NCBI GenBank assembly: GCA_003487665.1
Contig: DNFA01000024.1
Location: 3,989-10,434 of the forward strand
Source of the DNA: Oscillibacter sp.
GTDB taxonomy: Bacteria > Bacillota > Clostridia > Oscillospirales > Oscillospiraceae
DNA: 6,446 nucleotides
Direction: 5' to 3'
The notes under the pieces were generated by a model. That model saw only the letters and a program-made list of their open reading frames with translations. It had not been told where the DNA came from and ran no database searches. Of this stretch, positions 5,514 through 6,446 are shown one piece after another. The stretch's first letter is position 1. Every line of letters begins with the position of its first letter. The position numbers and the translations under genes are program-made.

Positions 5514-5521
5514 GGGCTTTT

Positions 5522-6067
5522 TTACCGCTGCTCCTCGCCCAGCTTCAGACCCATCTCAAAGGCCTGCCTGTTCAGGGGCAGCAGGGCGGGCTTCTTGCCC
5601 AGCTTGTGCTCGATGGTGCTCCACACCACGTCGGCGGGCACCACCTGCGTATAGCCGATGTACACGCCCAGCATGATGATATTCAGCACCTTGGCGCTGC
5701 CCAGCTCCAGCGCCAGCTCCGTAACGGGCGCCTTCACCACCTTGATATCGCTGCGGGTGATGTCGCTTTTCACGATGGAGCTGTTGATGAACAGCGTGCC
5801 GCCGGGCACCAGCTTGTAGAGGAATTTGTTCAGGCTGGGGTCGTTCATGACGATAAGATCGTCCATGCGGTCGCCCAGCGGCGCGCCGATGTCGTCGTCG
5901 GAGATGACCACATAGCAGTTGGCGGTGCCGCCCCGCTGCTCCGCGCCGTAGGAGGGGAAGAACGTCACGTTCTTGTCCGTGGAGCTGCAGGTGGCCTCCG
6001 CCAGGAACTTGCCCAGCGTCATGACGCCCTGCCCGCCGAAGCCGGCTACCATCAGATTCCGTTCCAT
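5522..6067 (-). CDS. korC: 2-oxoacid:ferredoxin oxidoreductase, gamma subunit (KorC-like)
   Basis: The 181-residue product is the gamma subunit (POR/KOR gamma domain, PF01558 type) of a thiamine-diphosphate, iron-sulfur enzyme. The enzyme oxidatively decarboxylates a 2-oxoacid to its acyl-CoA and reduces ferredoxin, or runs in reverse. Diagnostic motifs are GFGGQGVMTLGK (9-20) and FPSYGAEQRGGTANC (37-51), which are typical of this subunit and lie around the CoA-binding region. Length matches the stand-alone gamma subunits of KorA/B/C-type enzymes. Its ATG at 6067 directly follows the stop of the beta subunit with no gap, with GGAGG upstream inside that gene, so coupled translation is expected. 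The substrate (2-oxoglutarate versus a branched-chain or other 2-oxoacid) cannot be decided from this subunit; the symbol reflects the common annotation. Confidence 0.9.
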   Translation of the reverse strand: MERNLMVAGFGGQGVMTLGKFLAEATCSSTDKNVTFFPSYGAEQRGGTANCYVVISDDDIGAPLGDRMDDLIVMNDPSLNKFLYKLVPGGTLFINSSIVKSDITRSDIKVVKAPVTELALELGSAKVLNIIMLGVYIGYTQVVPADVVWSTIEHKLGKKPALLPLNRQAFEMGLKLGEEQR

Positions 6068-6446
6068 TTACGCACCCTCCTTGTCCTTGTCGCGGATCAC
6101 GCCCAGCGGGAACTCCTTGAACATCCTGTCCTCCAGAAAGTCCAGCGCCTCCAGCGGCTCCAGACCCCAGTTGGTGGGACAGCTGGTGACGATCTCCACC
6201 AGCGAGAAGCCCTTGCCGTCCAGCTGGTTCTGGAAGGCATTGCGGATGGCGGCTTTGGTCTTGGCTACGTTGGCGGGATTGTTGCAGCTGGTGCGCTCCA
6301 GATAGTAGGGAGCCGTCAGCTGGTTCAGGATCTCGCACACGTGCATGGGGTAGCCGTGCTCCTTGGGGTCGCGCCCCTTGGGGGCGGTGGTGGCCTTCAT
6401 CCCCACCAGCGTGGTGGGCGCCAGCTGGCCGCCGGTCATGCCGTAG
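6068..6446 (-). CDS. korB: 2-oxoacid:ferredoxin oxidoreductase, beta subunit (KorB-like), C-terminal part
   Basis: Only the last 125 residues are in the window; the frame stays open through the right edge. The visible part starts YGMTGGQLAPTT, the conserved segment after the thiamine-diphosphate/Mg site of KorB-type beta subunits, so the internal Met at 6439 is not the start. It continues with the TSCNNPANVAKTKAAIRNAF region and SLVEIVTSCPTNWG, a hallmark of the beta subunit C-terminal half, and ends in a short charged tail (IRDKDKEGA). The beta subunit carries the cofactor and the catalytic site of the ferredoxin oxidoreductase. The alpha subunit, and possibly a ferredoxin-like delta subunit, are expected just beyond the right edge. 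The gene abuts the gamma subunit. Enzyme class is secure; the 2-oxoacid used is not. Confidence 0.9.
   Translation of the reverse strand, partial: YGMTGGQLAPTTLVGMKATTAPKGRDPKEHGYPMHVCEILNQLTAPYYLERTSCNNPANVAKTKAAIRNAFQNQLDGKGFSLVEIVTSCPTNWGLEPLEALDFLEDRMFKEFPLGVIRDKDKEGA

Noticed and set aside
5499..5517. Direct repeat AAGGGC ... AAGGGC upstream of the B3/B4 gene as an operator
   Set aside because: The copies are only six bases long and overlap the promoter spacer and -35; such a repeat is likely by chance.

Overview
The window looks like a chromosomal segment of a high-GC anaerobic Firmicute, probably a gut Clostridia member of the Oscillospiraceae/Ruminococcaceae type. The reasons are a ferredoxin-dependent 2-oxoacid oxidoreductase, strong AGGAGG-type ribosome binding sites, GC-rich codon use, and GTAGGG-headed hairpin repeats that I recall (unverified) from such genomes. 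There are eight protein genes. Two are cut by the window edges. No tRNA, rRNA, CRISPR array, insertion sequence or prophage gene was seen.

Region 1 (1-3403, minus strand) is a compact four-gene operon read right to left: FecCD-type permease, ABC ATPase, substrate-binding lipoprotein, then a class I SAM-dependent methyltransferase that runs off the left edge. The permease overlaps the ATPase by 7 nt and the ATPase overlaps the lipoprotein by 11 nt. The methyltransferase starts 10 nt after the lipoprotein stop. This is a complete importer of the iron-siderophore/heme/cobalamin superfamily with a cytosolic methyltransferase attached. The ligand cannot be read from the sequence.

Region 2 (3404-3601) is a 198-bp divergent control region. 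It holds a TTGACA promoter for the LysR gene, a perfect TATAAT on the opposite strand overlapping that promoter's -10, a second possible permease promoter close to the gene, and three separate dyads. One dyad, CTATAA-N7-TTATAG, fits the LysR T-N11-A rule and resembles the ATAA-N7-TTAT site of Bacillus CcpC.

Region 3 (3602-4480, plus strand) is a complete LysR-family regulator and the likely controller of the divergent transporter operon. Region 4 (4481-4723) is a convergent intergenic stretch with a LysR terminator, a T7G9 homopolymer, two hairpin-rich repeat elements and a symmetric bidirectional terminator.

Region 5 (4724-6446, minus strand) starts at the right edge with the beta (partial) and gamma subunits of a 2-oxoacid:ferredoxin oxidoreductase, abutting with no gap. 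They are followed by a stand-alone B3/B4-domain protein with its own good promoter. The oxidoreductase serves central anaerobic carbon metabolism. The B3/B4 protein may act on aminoacyl-tRNA, but its role is unknown.
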